A DNA stretch of 37,801 nt from NCBI RefSeq assembly GCF_001039355.2, contig NW_019774292.1, positions 231,696-269,496 on the forward strand. The letters run 5' to 3'. The notes under the pieces are model-generated. The model did not search any database and had not been told where the DNA came from. It was given only the letters and a program-made list of their open reading frames with translations. This DNA is from Lingula anatina. Taxonomy: Eukaryota > Brachiopoda > Lingulata > Lingulida > Lingulidae. The position numbers and the translations under genes are program-made. Shown here piece by piece: positions 1-11,100 of the stretch (positions are counted from its first letter, which is position 1; every line of letters starts with the position of its first letter).

Positions 1-538
1 CCCCCCCCCCCCCTCCCCTAAAGGATTCATTATGCATTCTGTATGTGTAAATATCCTGAGATAAAAGAACATGGAACTATGTGATTTGGTGGCAAATATA
101 AGATTATTTTCTTTATAATATTTTAGATATTTAATTTTAATTCTGTATGCACCCCATCATTATTAAGAGTGTACACCTATGTGTCACTGCATGGGGATAT
201 GAAATTGCAGAAAGACATGAATAATTATAGTTATGGTAGTTCATATTCTCTATTCATTTCTGCAACCGGTCTCATCATGAAAGTGTACACTATATGCCCC
301 TACATGGGGATGTGAGATTGAAGCAAAAAAAAAAAACAACAACAACAGGATATTGATCTGAGCCTACACTGGATTTCTGCTGGTGAGAACCAGAGTGGGA
401 ACACAAACACCATAGACTGAAAACACTATGTATTAACAAGAGGTCATTGTATCAGTAAGATAATTCTGACAGTTCATAAACTGATAATTAAACTATTGAG
501 TGCTGGTGTAACAAAGGTTTTCATTTTAAATAAATCTA

Positions 539-646
539 CAGGTCCATAGCCAGGGGATTAATTTCAGGTGGTTAGAACAAACAGCCATTTTTTTTTTTTT
601 TCAGAAAAATAGCCCCTCCCTTATCAAACTACTGGCTACGGACCTG
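539..646. mobile_element. 108-bp miniature inverted-repeat transposon with 5-bp target duplication
   Basis: The left end, CAGGTCCATAGCCAG, and the reverse complement of the right end, CAGGTCCGTAGCCAG, match at 14 of 15 positions. The flanks are a perfect ATCTA direct repeat (534-538 and 647-651). The short length and lack of coding make this a non-autonomous element. Ends starting CAG with a 5-bp duplication do not match the 8 bp of hAT or the TTAA of piggyBac, so the superfamily is left open. Confidence 0.75.
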
Positions 647-2056
647 ATCTATATTGCCTATATGAATTTTTTTCACAACTGAAGAGTTGAAATGTATTTT
701 CTTTTTTATACTTGATAGTAAACTTTATTGTTAGAACTTTATGTTGGAGAGTGTTTAATGTGAATTTGTATCTGAACACGCATACATTTATACATTTATT
801 TGGTTACATAATAAATAGCAGTTGGGTGTTCAAATGTCTATATTACTATAGACAGGTATATTCAAATCAATAGGAAATATTTTTAGTGTTTCCTTAATTA
901 TATATATATAGCCTTGCTGAAACTGAAGAAACTAATGGTATAAATAATTATTATCTACTTTAATTAATGTTGTATAGTTTTTATACTGTAGTTTATTATT
1001 AAGATATATCTGTGTATTTATTCATATCTGCTACATGTAAGAGAACATAACCTGGTTATTAAGTAATAATAAATAAGGTGTAACAACATTGGTGTGCATC
1101 AGTACACAAAACTTTTCCATTAAATTTGGAATGTTCCATATACAGTGTATGGTAATTAAATGCAGATGACAAATAATAAGTTTATCCATTTGGGGATAGT
1201 TATTGCCATTGATTTGTTTTTAAAAATTATGATGAGTATTATTTCATTTTTAAAAAATTAATGTATATAAATTCATATATATATATTTTTTATTTACTCA
1301 ACATAAGTACTGTTATTATTTCATATTTAGAAGTGGAAATAACTATATTTACTACCAATAATCATTATTTTATATTTTTAGAAATTCAATCACATTAGTT
1401 ATGAACTTATAAAAGTTATGGACACTGTCAGACCAAATGAATAAGTACCAGTTTTTAACATTTCAATTATATTAAACTTAAAAGCGAATATGGTTTATAA
1501 CAAATTAAAAAAACATTTATTCTCAGTCAAAAGAATTTACTTGAACCTCATTCTTACCAGTCCCAAAGGCTTTCTATCTGTCTGAGACTGAAGGACTGAC
1601 AGTTTTACCATGCCAAAAACATCTTATTCTTAATCTGGACATTACTTATGTACAACATACATACCACCTACCTACAAGGGTTCTAATGTAACACTTTCTC
1701 AAATGCAAATGGTTAAGTGTCACTTTTAATGAAGGTGAAATTTATGTAATAAATGTTGCTTTGAAAAATATACCAACTTTTTCTCTTGATTCAAAAGATA
1801 TAAATTTTGCTTGAAACTAAGTTGACGTGAAGATACTATTTTTCTGATATTTCTAGTTGGAATTACAACTGCTGAAATACAGTGCAATTTATAATCTTTT
1901 TTAATCCCTGTCTAGAGCCACAGACTGCCACCTTTATGCAGTATCAAGATCTAAACTTTCCTTTAAAAAACATCGAGGAAAAATTAAGAATACTCAAATC
2001 ATTCCCAGTATCTTATAGCAATAAGAAATACAAACAGCTTTAAAGCCAAACAGCTG

Positions 2057-2060
<4 letters not shown>
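647..2060. other. AT-rich non-coding stretch
   Basis: Very AT-rich with stops in all frames. No exon-like frame or element end is evident. It could be intronic to the minus-strand chitin synthase-like gene. The window itself opens with a C homopolymer (1-13) that may be a low-quality contig end. Confidence 0.5.
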
Positions 2061-2106
<46 letters not shown>

Positions 2107-2560
2107 TTATTGAGCATTAAAATGTGTACAGTTACATTTTACAAGCTCTCTAAACTACAGTTTTACATAAATTGTGCGCATACGCTTAAATAAGTATAAC
2201 TACGTACTTTAGATCATTCCATTTCCAAAATACATATAAGCTAACTACTTCATACATATAGCTGACAATATAAAATAGTATATACAGTAACAAGAAATAT
2301 GCCCTGCTCCTGTTCCAGCAGTGCCAAACAGAAGTAGGTAATTGGAATATGCAGAGATACTACTGCATTTATACATAAATATACAAGCGTGAAAAGATAA
2401 AGATTTAAATATGCACTTTGTTATAATATACAACAGTCTGACCAATATCAAATTAACCAGCAGCCAAAATGCATCATCATAGGAACTGGGCTCAATTTTA
2501 AGTGAACACTATATCTACAAAGTTTATTTAACCTATAATAATATTAGCCAGACAGGAGCT
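2061..2560 (-). mobile_element. Possible 3' end of a minus-strand non-LTR retroelement with (TAA)n tail
   Basis: A (TAA)n tract at 2061-2106 abuts TTTATTGAGCATTAAAATG. Read on the minus strand this is GCTCAATAAATTATT followed by (ATT)n, the layout of the 3' ends of many LINEs and derived SINEs, which finish in a short microsatellite. No reverse transcriptase frame is visible upstream on the minus strand, so this is a 5'-truncated copy at best. The inner boundary is uncertain. Confidence 0.3.
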
Positions 2561-2565
2561 TTATC

Positions 2566-2993
2566 TTAACCCCATAGGACCCAGTAAATGCTGACCGATA
2601 AAGCTCTGCTGTGCCCAATTAATTCTGTGAGCTAGCCTTGAAATGCCGGGTCACCTCAGTAAATTGGTCATAATTTATTTGTTTGTCTTTATTACCCATA
2701 CAAAGTATACATTTTTAAAAAGCCAATACTTCAAGCTAAATGAAAATAGAATTAGATTTAGATTTAACATGCAGTATCAAAAGTTATAGCCGGTTAAAAA
2801 CTACATTTTCATTTGGTAATGGCTAAAATAAAACAAAGTTGATTTATCTTATGCACATCAATTTTTCATTTCTACATACATTTGCCTGAAAATTCACAGG
2901 GATGATGTCAATTATAGTAACTTTCAACCCAGGAAATTTCAGCAATTTATCTCTATCAATTTTCAACTTATGATCGTTTTGCTATCAGGTATA
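2566..2993. repeat. Left-end module, copy 1 of a diverged tandem duplication
   Basis: This copy begins at the TTAA/CCCCATAGG end and shares most bases with 3159-3587, including GTGAGCTAGCCTTGAAA and GATGATGTCAATTATAG. Similarity stops after CAGGTATA; an ambiguous base (N) lies just beyond at 2997. Confidence 0.85.
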
Positions 2994-3158
2994 ACANCGT
3001 GTTTCCAGCTGATAGGCCAATACAACTATACCAGACCCATTGGACGAGAAAAGACCGTTTATATTTAATGAATTAAAAGAACTTATAAATGCTGCCACTA
3101 GCCAACGTTATTGTTCCTAAGTAAAGAGAGGCGATAATGATCTGTTCTTTCTTCTAGC

Positions 3159-3587
3159 TTAGCCCCATAGGATCCAGTTAATGCTGACCTATAAAGTTCT
3201 GCTGTGCCCAATTAATTCTGTGAGCTAGCCTTGAAAAGCCGGGTCACCTCAGTAAATTGACCATCATTTATTTGTTAGCCTTTATTACCCATACATAGTG
3301 TACATTTTTAAAAAGCCAATATTTCAAGTTAAATTAAAATAGAATTACATTTAAATTCAACATGCAGTATCAAGAGTTATGGCCGGTTAAAAACTACATT
3401 TTCATTTGGTAATGGGTGAAATAAAAACAAAGTTGATTTATCTTATGCACATCAATTTTTTATTTCTCCATACATTTGCCTGAAAATTCACGGGGATGAT
3501 GTCAATTATAGTAACTTTCAATCCAGGAAATTTCAGCAAGTTATCTCTATTAATTTTCAAGTTATGCTCGTTTTGCTATCAGGTATA
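3159..3587. repeat. Left-end module, copy 2
   Basis: Diverged second copy of 2566-2993, starting TTAGCCCCATAGGATCC and ending at CAGGTATA. Substitutions are scattered along its length, so the duplication is old and not an assembly artefact. Confidence 0.85.
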
Positions 3588-3702
3588 CTTGAGCCAGCTT
3601 TTCAGCTCACCTGAACATCGTGGCCAGAGCTAAATAGAAGTCAAATTTTAACACCATCTATGACAAAAACATATTTAAAACTTATATCATTAATAAAGGA
3701 AT

Positions 3703-3892
3703 ATCATCCCCACTGTTTATATCACTGTCACTCGAAAACACCTTATCAGTGTCGTAGTTTTCAATCATTCAATAACAGTATTCATTCGCAGGCCCCTGCC
3801 TTAGTGAGAAATCGCCATTTTGATTTTACTTTCACCAGCTAGGTCTAGAAAATCGCCGATTTCTCGCTCATATATATTTCTATCGTCCTTTA
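3703..3892 (-). pseudogene. Transposase-start module, broken copy A
   Basis: A 190-bp segment matching 3911-4100 at most positions. The ATG equivalent to 4027 is retained on the minus strand, but the fifth residue is followed by a stop (TAA), so it cannot encode the acidic N-terminus. Small indels also shift the frame. Confidence 0.6.
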
Positions 3893-4027
3893 TATCATAA
3901 ATAAATTAATATCATCGTCACTGTCTATGTCACTGTCACACGAAAACTTCTCATCAAAGTCCGGGTTTTCAATCATTTCAATAATAGTATCACTTCGCAG
4001 GTCCCTACCGTAGCGAGGAGCCGCCAT
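3890..4027 (-). pseudogene. Remnant of a piggyBac-like transposase N-terminus
   Basis: On the minus strand an ATG at 4027 begins MAAPRYGRDLRSD and leads into a run of acidic and serine residues containing SDIDSDDD before a stop. Acidic, Ser/Asp-rich N-termini of this kind are typical of piggyBac-type transposases, and the position just inside the right end of the element fits. Only about 45 residues remain; no DDD catalytic domain follows, since the frame runs into the second, broken copy of the same segment (3703-3892). The open frame actually continues upstream to 4123, but the Met at 4027 is the likely ancestral start because it aligns with the ATG in the duplicate. Confidence 0.4.
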
Positions 4028-4100
4028 CTTGATTTTACTTTCTCCAACTAAGTATTGAAAATCGCCGTTTTTTCGCTCATATATATTTCTATCGCCTTTA
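3911..4100 (-). repeat. Transposase-start module, copy B
   Basis: Tandem partner of 3703-3892 with the open reading frame still intact over the acidic stretch. Both copies end in the same sequence, CTCATATATATTTCTATCG plus a few bases. Confidence 0.7.
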
Positions 4101-4204
4101 AAAATGGTGGCAATGAGAGACAAGAAACATACCCGGATGTTAAACTATATATCATTTCATGACTCACGATACAAAAGAGTACAGAAGACGATCTTTCCAA
4201 GATA

Positions 4205-4283
4205 CGCACATATGCGGTTCTGGGCTTTTGGGGTAAGCGATAATTGAACCGCACATATGCGGTGACGGGCTCTATGGGGTTAG
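4205..4283. repeat. Two similar right-end motifs of the piggyBac-like element
   Basis: The motif GCACATATGCGGT, a short spacer, then GGGCT and a run ending in GGGGT occurs at 4205-4237 and again at 4249-4283. Only the outer copy has the CTATGGGGTTA end that pairs with the left terminus. The CCGCACATATGCGG core is nearly self-complementary. Confidence 0.6.
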
Positions 4284-4318
4284 TCTGTCGACTAAAATGA
4301 ACAAGGTTAGGCCTACAA

Positions 4319-4399
4319 TGCAACCACCAATTATTACGACCATTAATGAGGTTCTTTGCTACACTCCCTTTCTTCATGATCGCGAAACCCGTGGAGTGC
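4319..4399. repeat. Dispersed direct repeat, copy 1
   Basis: CAACCACCAATTATTACGAC through GAAACCC matches 4813-4901 with scattered differences and a small indel, just outside the piggyBac-like element. Origin unknown. Confidence 0.7.
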
Positions 4400-4812
4400 T
4401 GTGTTTTAAATATACAGGTATAAAAAGGGTCTCGCGAGGTGAAGCTATAATAATGAACTAAAAAAATACGACGAATATCTTATAAACCATGAAGCACGTA
4501 GCCTAGGCCTCTTCTTTGACCGACATCACATTTTTACATTCTTTGTTTTAATAAGAGGACGAACGTAGTCTAATTTGTCTCTTGGTGGTGATTTTGCTCG
4601 AAGTAGCGGTGTCAAGTAAATCGGTGATTTACCGTTGGTAAGAGTAGCAATCATCGCTCCTGCGTCCTCACAGATTACTTTCTAATTCCCCGTAATTAAC
4701 GCAGTCAGGAATAAGCGCTGAAATAGGGGATTTTGTATCAGGGAAAATTTTAGTATTAATCTTATGTTATCATGTATCTGTATTATGTAATCATGTAACT
4801 CATTTTCCCAAG

Positions 4813-4972
4813 GCAACCACCAATTATGACGACCATTAATGAAGTTCTCTGCTACACTCTCTCCTCATGATCACTTGCTCGATCGTGAAACCCTGGAGGT
4901 GTTGGGTATATATTTGGGGTAGTTTACTATAGCATGCTACACTCTCCTCATGATCACTTGCTCGATCGTGAA
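4813..4972. repeat. Dispersed direct repeat, copy 2, with an internal re-duplication
   Basis: The segment 4813-4901 repeats 4319-4399. Within it, GCTACACTCTC plus a run containing ATGATCACTTGCTCGATCGTG occurs at 4851-4889 and again, nearly perfectly, at 4936-4972. Confidence 0.75.
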
Positions 4973-6423
4973 TTCTGCAGTGAAACCCATGGTTTATCTA
5001 ACAATGGTTTACATAAATAAAAAGATATTTGGAAGGCCGCTCTTTCGTCGTTTATATCAGATGAAAACTAGCTGATACCCATCGTATCAATCCTTATACC
5101 ATGATAAGAGATTAGCATACTAATTTATGTCCCCAGTCATAATAACTTTAACAATAACAACAAACCTCCCTACTCTGCTTTTCGCTGCAAAAACAAATAG
5201 CCACAACTGTTTCATATTAATAGATATCTATAATAATGACAATTTCAAAATCTTCAAATGTACCTTCAGGGGCCCGGACTCCCGTCGGGCAAGCTACTGA
5301 GTATGCAACGACGTTAACCGTTGTTCCACCAATTCTATTATTCTCTCACGCTGATATCGACAGCTCTGTATTGCCACGCATGCTGAAGCTTTGCGGAAAT
5401 TGCCGAAGGCTAGGAAAATTCTTCAAAATATACTTTTATTACTTTTAATCAAATCCAGACTCCCACTGCCCTGAGGTATGGCTAAAACCTTTCAGTTGTC
5501 ATTAGACTTTGTAATTTGGGAGAAAAAAAGGAAACAGGAACTTCTGGTGATGAATAATAGGTAATGGTGCTGCAAGGTATTGTTTTCTATCCCTGATGTA
5601 CGAGTAGTTTTTTCTACAGTTTCTATAATTCTCTTAACGTATGAAATTATGCAGGTTTTCTGATATAATAAGACTTTGATAAAATCAAAACCAATAATAC
5701 TTTTAAAGTCGAGAGTCGGGATAAATATCGGCAAGGTGGAGATATGTCCCGCCGGCGCTTCCGCAACATTAAGACTGAAGGACGCAAGTTACAAAGCAAA
5801 ACATGTTTAGTCAAGTTAAAGACTTAATTACCGGTTTAACTTCCGCGGCAGTGCCTACCGCCGTGAGCAACTTGCGCTGTCCATCGTAATCCCCCTATCA
5901 TTAACACTGTCGGGGACGTGCGCACTAGCGCGTTAGATGTAGACAGCGTGGGCTATTAAAGTGACCGGGGACTTAAGAGCTAGACGGTATTTACGTCTGT
6001 GACCACATTCTGTACACCGCAACGTATACCAAATAATATACATACATTGCGAACAAATCTATAACAAATATATATAAGAAGCAACTGTCACACGCATGAG
6101 ATGGACAGTGAATCGTTCAGCTTTTCGGGGGATAAAACCATCTGACTCAACGCACTTCATGACAAAGAACGTTCACACAAAAGAAAATGATAAGATTATA
6201 AAAACAATTACGAAACGCCACCCTTACAATACATATCAACCCAATTGCCAATTTTGTAATTATTTACCAGTGGGTGAAGGATGCGAACATTCTTTGTATC
6301 TATATTTATAACAAATATTTCACTGCCACCCCCTTACCCAGTACACACGACAGCTACCGCTCATATTTGTGTAGTGAAGATGGGAGAGATAGCATATATG
6401 AACTGATGCAGAGCTTATTTCTG
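4973..6423. other. Non-coding stretch with a CpG-richer segment
   Basis: No gene is recognised. Positions about 5740-6000 are noticeably richer in CG dinucleotides (CCGCCGGCGC, GTGCGCACTAGCGCG) than the flanks and could be regulatory, but no splice donor or open frame supports a promoter call. It lies downstream of the chitin synthase-like exon, so it would be intronic. Confidence 0.35.
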
Positions 6424-6505
6424 TTTTAAGAAAGTGATCTTCGTTTTTTACTGCGTTTTGTACTGTTTACTAAACTAGTAATTAACCAGCGAGGGGTAGG
6501 TTAAG
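6424..6505 (+). repeat. Direct repeat unit, copy 1
   Basis: GAAAGTGATCT and CTAAACTAGTAATTAACC plus AGCGAGGGGTAGGTTAAG recur at 6916-6988. The two copies differ mainly by an about 10-bp insertion in this one. The roughly 410 bp between them has no recognised coding, so a decayed element or a local duplication is possible. Confidence 0.75.
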
Positions 6506-6544
6506 AGTGCAATTAGCTCTTTACTAACAAAGAGCTGCAACTCT
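6504..6544. other. Inverted repeat able to form a hairpin
   Basis: AGCTCTTT, loop ACTAAC, AAAGAGCT is a perfect 8-bp stem at 6515-6536, extended imperfectly on both sides by AGAGTGCA and TGCAACTCT. It follows directly after the first direct repeat copy. Function unknown. Confidence 0.5.
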
Positions 6545-6915
6545 TGTTTACGCGTCAGGGCGGCTACGACTTCTATCAACTTGTGTCGCTGAAAATAATC
6601 AAACAAAATCTAGCAACACACGCAGAATGTTCGACTTTGATGTGGAAGGGCAGACTTTCTTGAAGCAAGTAAAATGTTGGAAGTTTCTACAACGACTCAT
6701 ATATTTAAGAGACACGAACGAAACCGCTATATCCCGGATGTAATGAACAAAATCTGACTGGTGGGGCAAGACATGTTAACACATTTTTGAGAAAAAGTGC
6801 ATATAAACTTCACGAGCTACGCAAAACCTAAGCTATGCCTATATACACAAGTTAAAATCAACCGTCCTTTACATAAGCCCCGCGAGCAAATCTGTTGATA
6901 CACGTATTAGTGCGG

Positions 6916-6988
6916 TTTCAGGAAAGTGATCTACTGCGTTTTGTGATGTTAACTAAACTAGTAATTAACCAGCGAGGGGTAGGTTAAG
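6916..6988 (+). repeat. Direct repeat unit, copy 2
   Basis: Second copy of the 6424-6505 unit. A few bases later, at 6992, comes CAGGGGCGTAACC, which resembles the CAG-type transposon ends at 19860 and 20025, but no matching right end was found. Confidence 0.7.
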
Positions 6989-7721
6989 GATCAGGGGCGT
7001 AACCTGACCTTTTAGGTACGGTTAAATGTAAATTTAGAATAAATTAAATTTGCCAAATATCATAGCTCAGTTTTTTTTCAAATGAATGGCCATGTCTTTG
7101 AACATAAGAAATAACACATCTCACAAGTTTCTCAGTCACCGTGTTTTACATGATATGCCCACTTAAACACCCTCCCCAGGTCATTGGCGGCCATTTTGGA
7201 CCTTTCAACTTTACCAAAGGCGGATTCCGATGAGAATTTATTTGGGTTATGTTGGTCCATAACTGGACCGAATTCAGTTGAGAAATATGTGTTAATATTT
7301 TTCTTTAACTTAAGTTGTTCGTTAATTGGACTAAACATGTACGTGGAATCTGAGAATTGAACTTTTATTGTGCCGCGTTAAGCCCTCGGATAAATTCGCT
7401 ATCTCGGGACTGTTGAAGACGATTTTTGTCTCTTAAATTCCTCTGAACTATATATTTACTAAAACGATCTGCTTTACCCCAAGCTAAATCGTATGGAACT
7501 TTATACCTGTTTTACATAACATGAAAGATATAACTGTATTTCAGACCAGGAAGCATGTGGGATATCCGAGTATGGACCATCCACTGCGTTGTTCATTTTG
7601 AAATTGCATTTGTCTTGAAATTAAGCAGAAGGGAATGTTGATCCAAAAGTTGAGACCGAATCTGAGCTAAATTTGACTTCAGAAACCGATCTCACGGTGG
7701 GTTTATGCATTGTTAACTTAC

Positions 7722-8183
7722 CACGAAGATGGAACATCCATTAGGCCATGGTTTAAGGCCGACAACTGTACTTTTCCCTTCAAAATTAGGTCCTAAACAG
7801 CGACAACACATCCAGCCCGCCATTGTGAACAGCACCCCAGACGACCAAAGACACCGTAAAAATGTCACAACATAAGGAACTAAAAATATCAGCAAAAGCA
7901 TCAACATAGAGAGACGTCCGTCCGCATCAAGGTGGGTCTGAAATTTCCTCTCAGTGCCGTTGACTTCGGTCAAATCTTGTGAAATTACAATCACGGAAAT
8001 TTTGCTGGCGACCAGGCAAAAAAGTAACGCGAGGCAGACAATGCCCGATACGACCACCTTGGCCACTCCATAGCCAAGAGAAGCTGACCTCTTCTTGATC
8101 TCTTGACGTTGGCCATAGTCTTCTAAAATGGTCAGCTGTGGAAGCGGTTCTATTTTAACATTACTTTCCTGTCGAGTCGCCAT
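7722..8183 (-). CDS. Probable first coding exon of a chitin synthase (partial gene)
   Basis: The exon encodes 154 residues from ATG at 8183 (context AAAATGG; in-frame TGA 18 bases before the ATG) and ends in phase 0 at a consensus donor, GTAAGT (7721-7716). The N-terminus (about 1-38) is hydrophilic and cytosolic-looking. A hydrophobic helix spans about 39-68 and a second 91-120, with a sequon at Asn75 between them. The pattern of a helix ending in a short Lys-Ile-Ser-Val-Ile stretch, then a loop, then a helix with Pro-Tyr-x-x-Thr-Phe-x-Arg (103-110), resembles the N-terminal membrane domain of metazoan chitin synthases, which polymerise UDP-GlcNAc at the plasma membrane. The catalytic region (EDR, QRRRW) is not present in this exon and I could not find it at lower coordinates. 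A family assignment from two helices only is tentative; an unrelated membrane protein is possible. Confidence 0.55.
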
Positions 8184-11100
8184 TTTGATTTGGAATGATC
8201 ACAGTATCCAACATGCACCTGTCAAACGTGCTACGAGTTGCCCTTTCAATGCCAGTATAAAAAGTTGATTATTACTATTTTTTATCATATAGGTGTTAAG
8301 TTAGACGCAACAAGTACATTCGACTGAACCTCCGTCAAAAGTAACTCATTACTTTCGTGGAGCTGCTTTTCCAAGAAGAACGCACTTTGCTACTGCGGTG
8401 CTTTTGTTATTACGATCGAAGCAAATCGAAACCCATCTCTTTTTACAAAAGAGCGTTGAGTCATTGGAATGTCAACCATTGTCAACCATTTATTTCGATC
8501 TTTCGGTTCCCCAGTGAATAGCACTCCTTATTTATGTGCAACCGGCGGAGAAAAGGGTATTTTGTTTGTATAAGCGCAGGTTCCAGTATATAAAAGACAT
8601 AAAAAGTGTTCGTTTGAGATGCAATATTCCACAAGAAATATATTGTAAAAAAACGCATGAAAATATTATAAATTGCATTTCACCACCAAAACGGCAGTTA
8701 TCGTGATCATTATGAAATCTGTGCTTGTCAATGGGGTTTACGTCAACAACTCATTTTATAATATAGATAGGGCAATCCTTTGTATATTTGCTTTTTATAT
8801 TACTCAGCTGTATTCCGTATCTTAAAATTAGCACAGGGAATAAAAATGAATAGTTTGCAACTTGTTTGGACGAAGAAATATTTTGCACTTTGTTTAAGGT
8901 ATTCAGCAGATATATTGAATTTGGTGATTTGTAATCTTACGTTTTCTGGAGTTTATGTATAAATTACAGTTGTAGCCTTGAATAAAACAGGCAAACGCCT
9001 TTAATTGTTACCTCGCGGATCCTTTTTCCCCAGTGACTCAACACAAAAGAACCTGCGCGATTTGCGCCTGCATACCCTTACCGCTCTGGCGGTTACAAAA
9101 AAGCGGGCAAATCTCAGCTTCACAAAAGATATTTTTCAAACAGAAAGTAGAGCCCCAGAATTTAGTAATACATGTTAGAAATATAAAGATTTAGGGGAGT
9201 AATTCAAGTGACTTGTCGAGCGCGACTAATATGTTTAGATATCGTAAACACGTCTAGTGGCATTATTAGATATGCCTTCCTCAGATTACAAGTGTTTACG
9301 TTAAAGTCTGGTTAGTAATGGGAATTAAATTTATTCAAAAAAGTTTGCTGCCTGTTGATGTGAGTATGTTTAATGTTAGGTATACTGCAAGGTCATGAGA
9401 AGGAGAATTCACAACGCCGTGTATGTATGAGCTTTATAGTTTGAATGTCAGGGGGGGTGTACCCAAATAGGGCTAAAAATCACGTTCTTATTGATTAAAC
9501 CAACAGTAAGTCTTTACAGAAATTTCCCGAACCCCTTTTGCAGAAATCTGTTTAAGTGTTATAATACCATTAAACGCATTTTTATAACTGTTCAGTTGAA
9601 AATCGGGAAACCGAAAATGATGTTTTTGCCCCCAAAATGTCAATAGGGACCTTTTTTGTAATACGATGAGCTTGGATCTGTGTGATGAGTTGCAAGCACA
9701 ATACTCCGCTACCACAATAGTGTCATCATTACTGCATTTATGTACATAGCTACATAGGTACCCATAAATTTAATTATAATAACCAGGCAACTGATCATCA
9801 TGCAAATTGTGAGCAGTAGAACATTGACCCACCTAGCGTGGAAGTACCCCAAATACCACTTTTTATATGCGGCCCCTCATTGAGAAGGATACGATTTTTG
9901 CCAAGCGGGTGACATAGGAGTCTTACTAGAAAGTGAGGTTTTTCAATGAGAATAATTTAGTGGGTTGTAATACATCCCAACTAAACAAGCTCATTGGCAA
10001 GTTTTTATGGGTAGGCCGGCCAAAGGAAACTACACCCAGAGGAGAGATTGTGTGACCACGCCTTTTTTTTCGTAGAAAACGTTTCCTGACATTTAGGGAC
10101 TTGACGGCAACATTACACAAGTATAGGAAAACCCCATTTCTGCCAGTTTACCGTAAAAAAAATGTCTGCATAATCGCCGTCAATTTAGCAGTGTTGCAAT
10201 TAGGAGACCAATGACCACCGCTAGGAGCCATCTTACGTCGAGTCAGCTGGTATACAAGAACTCTGGCATCGACACTAGTCAACAACTGGGCAATGATACT
10301 GTTCTCAAATGAAAGCGGGTTCAGCACTGTAAGCAGTGATGGGCGCGTAAGGGTTAAGAGAACAGCTGGGAAGAAGTATTTTTTTAAATTTTCTGCCTCG
10401 ACAGGACGCACCCCACATAACTGATGGTATGGGGTGTATTGGTTACGATGGGTGCAGGCGAACTGATATTTGTCAACGGGAATCCTAACGCAGAGTAATA
10501 CATCTAAAGAAAGGACCCTTAGGAATTAATCATGCCCAGTGTATATTTGGGAACCATGATCACCCAGATATGTTTCAGCAGCATAAAAGTGCTACTCCAT
10601 GTACCTGTAATGCAACCATAGGCAGGTTATTTGCGAACCAGATCCAGAACCCCCCTCCCCCAATGGCCATCTTAATCCCTAGATCAGACCCAGTAAGAAT
10701 ATGTGGGATATCCTTGGAACGGATAACTGAAGGATAACCCTCCAAACAAGAATGATCTCATAATTTCTTTTGCACCGTATGTCTAACGTATTCACTCTAC
10801 AAACCTTACAAAACTTTTTGACTCCATGCACGCACAGACGAATCAGGTGCATTCTCTAATCCGGAAAATAATGTACAAATATACTACATGTACAATTTTT
10901 TTTTTTACTATGGTTATAGTTTATCCATTGGTCGTACAATCTGTAAAATTTTGTGACAAAAATCCTTGTAGAAGTTGCAATTGAGTAAAACACATTGGTT
11001 TATGACACGATTTTCTGTATCACTTTACGCATTGCATTAGGGGTGACACTTTTTTGCTGGGAAGAATACTTTATATGCTTATACTTAGGACAGTCACCTA

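Larger units (their letters stand above)
2566..4283 (-). mobile_element. Decayed piggyBac-like DNA transposon with duplicated modules
   Basis: The left end reads TTAA (2566-2569) followed by CCCCATAGGACCC. The right end, read on the minus strand, is CTAA followed by CCCCATAGAGCCC (4283-4267). A TTAA target site with ends starting CCC is the signature of piggyBac elements; the right target copy has one mismatch (TTAG on the plus strand). The element is 1710 bp, too short for a full transposase, and contains a diverged 428-bp tandem duplication of the left end, a 190-bp tandem duplication over the transposase start, and two similar right-end motifs. It is non-autonomous and old. The superfamily is inferred from the ends and the acidic protein remnant. 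Confidence 0.5.

Noticed and set aside
9926-10411. Two adjacent minus-strand frames as pieces of one broken gene
   Set aside because: Neither piece resembles a known protein, and no single frameshift joins them into a convincing domain.
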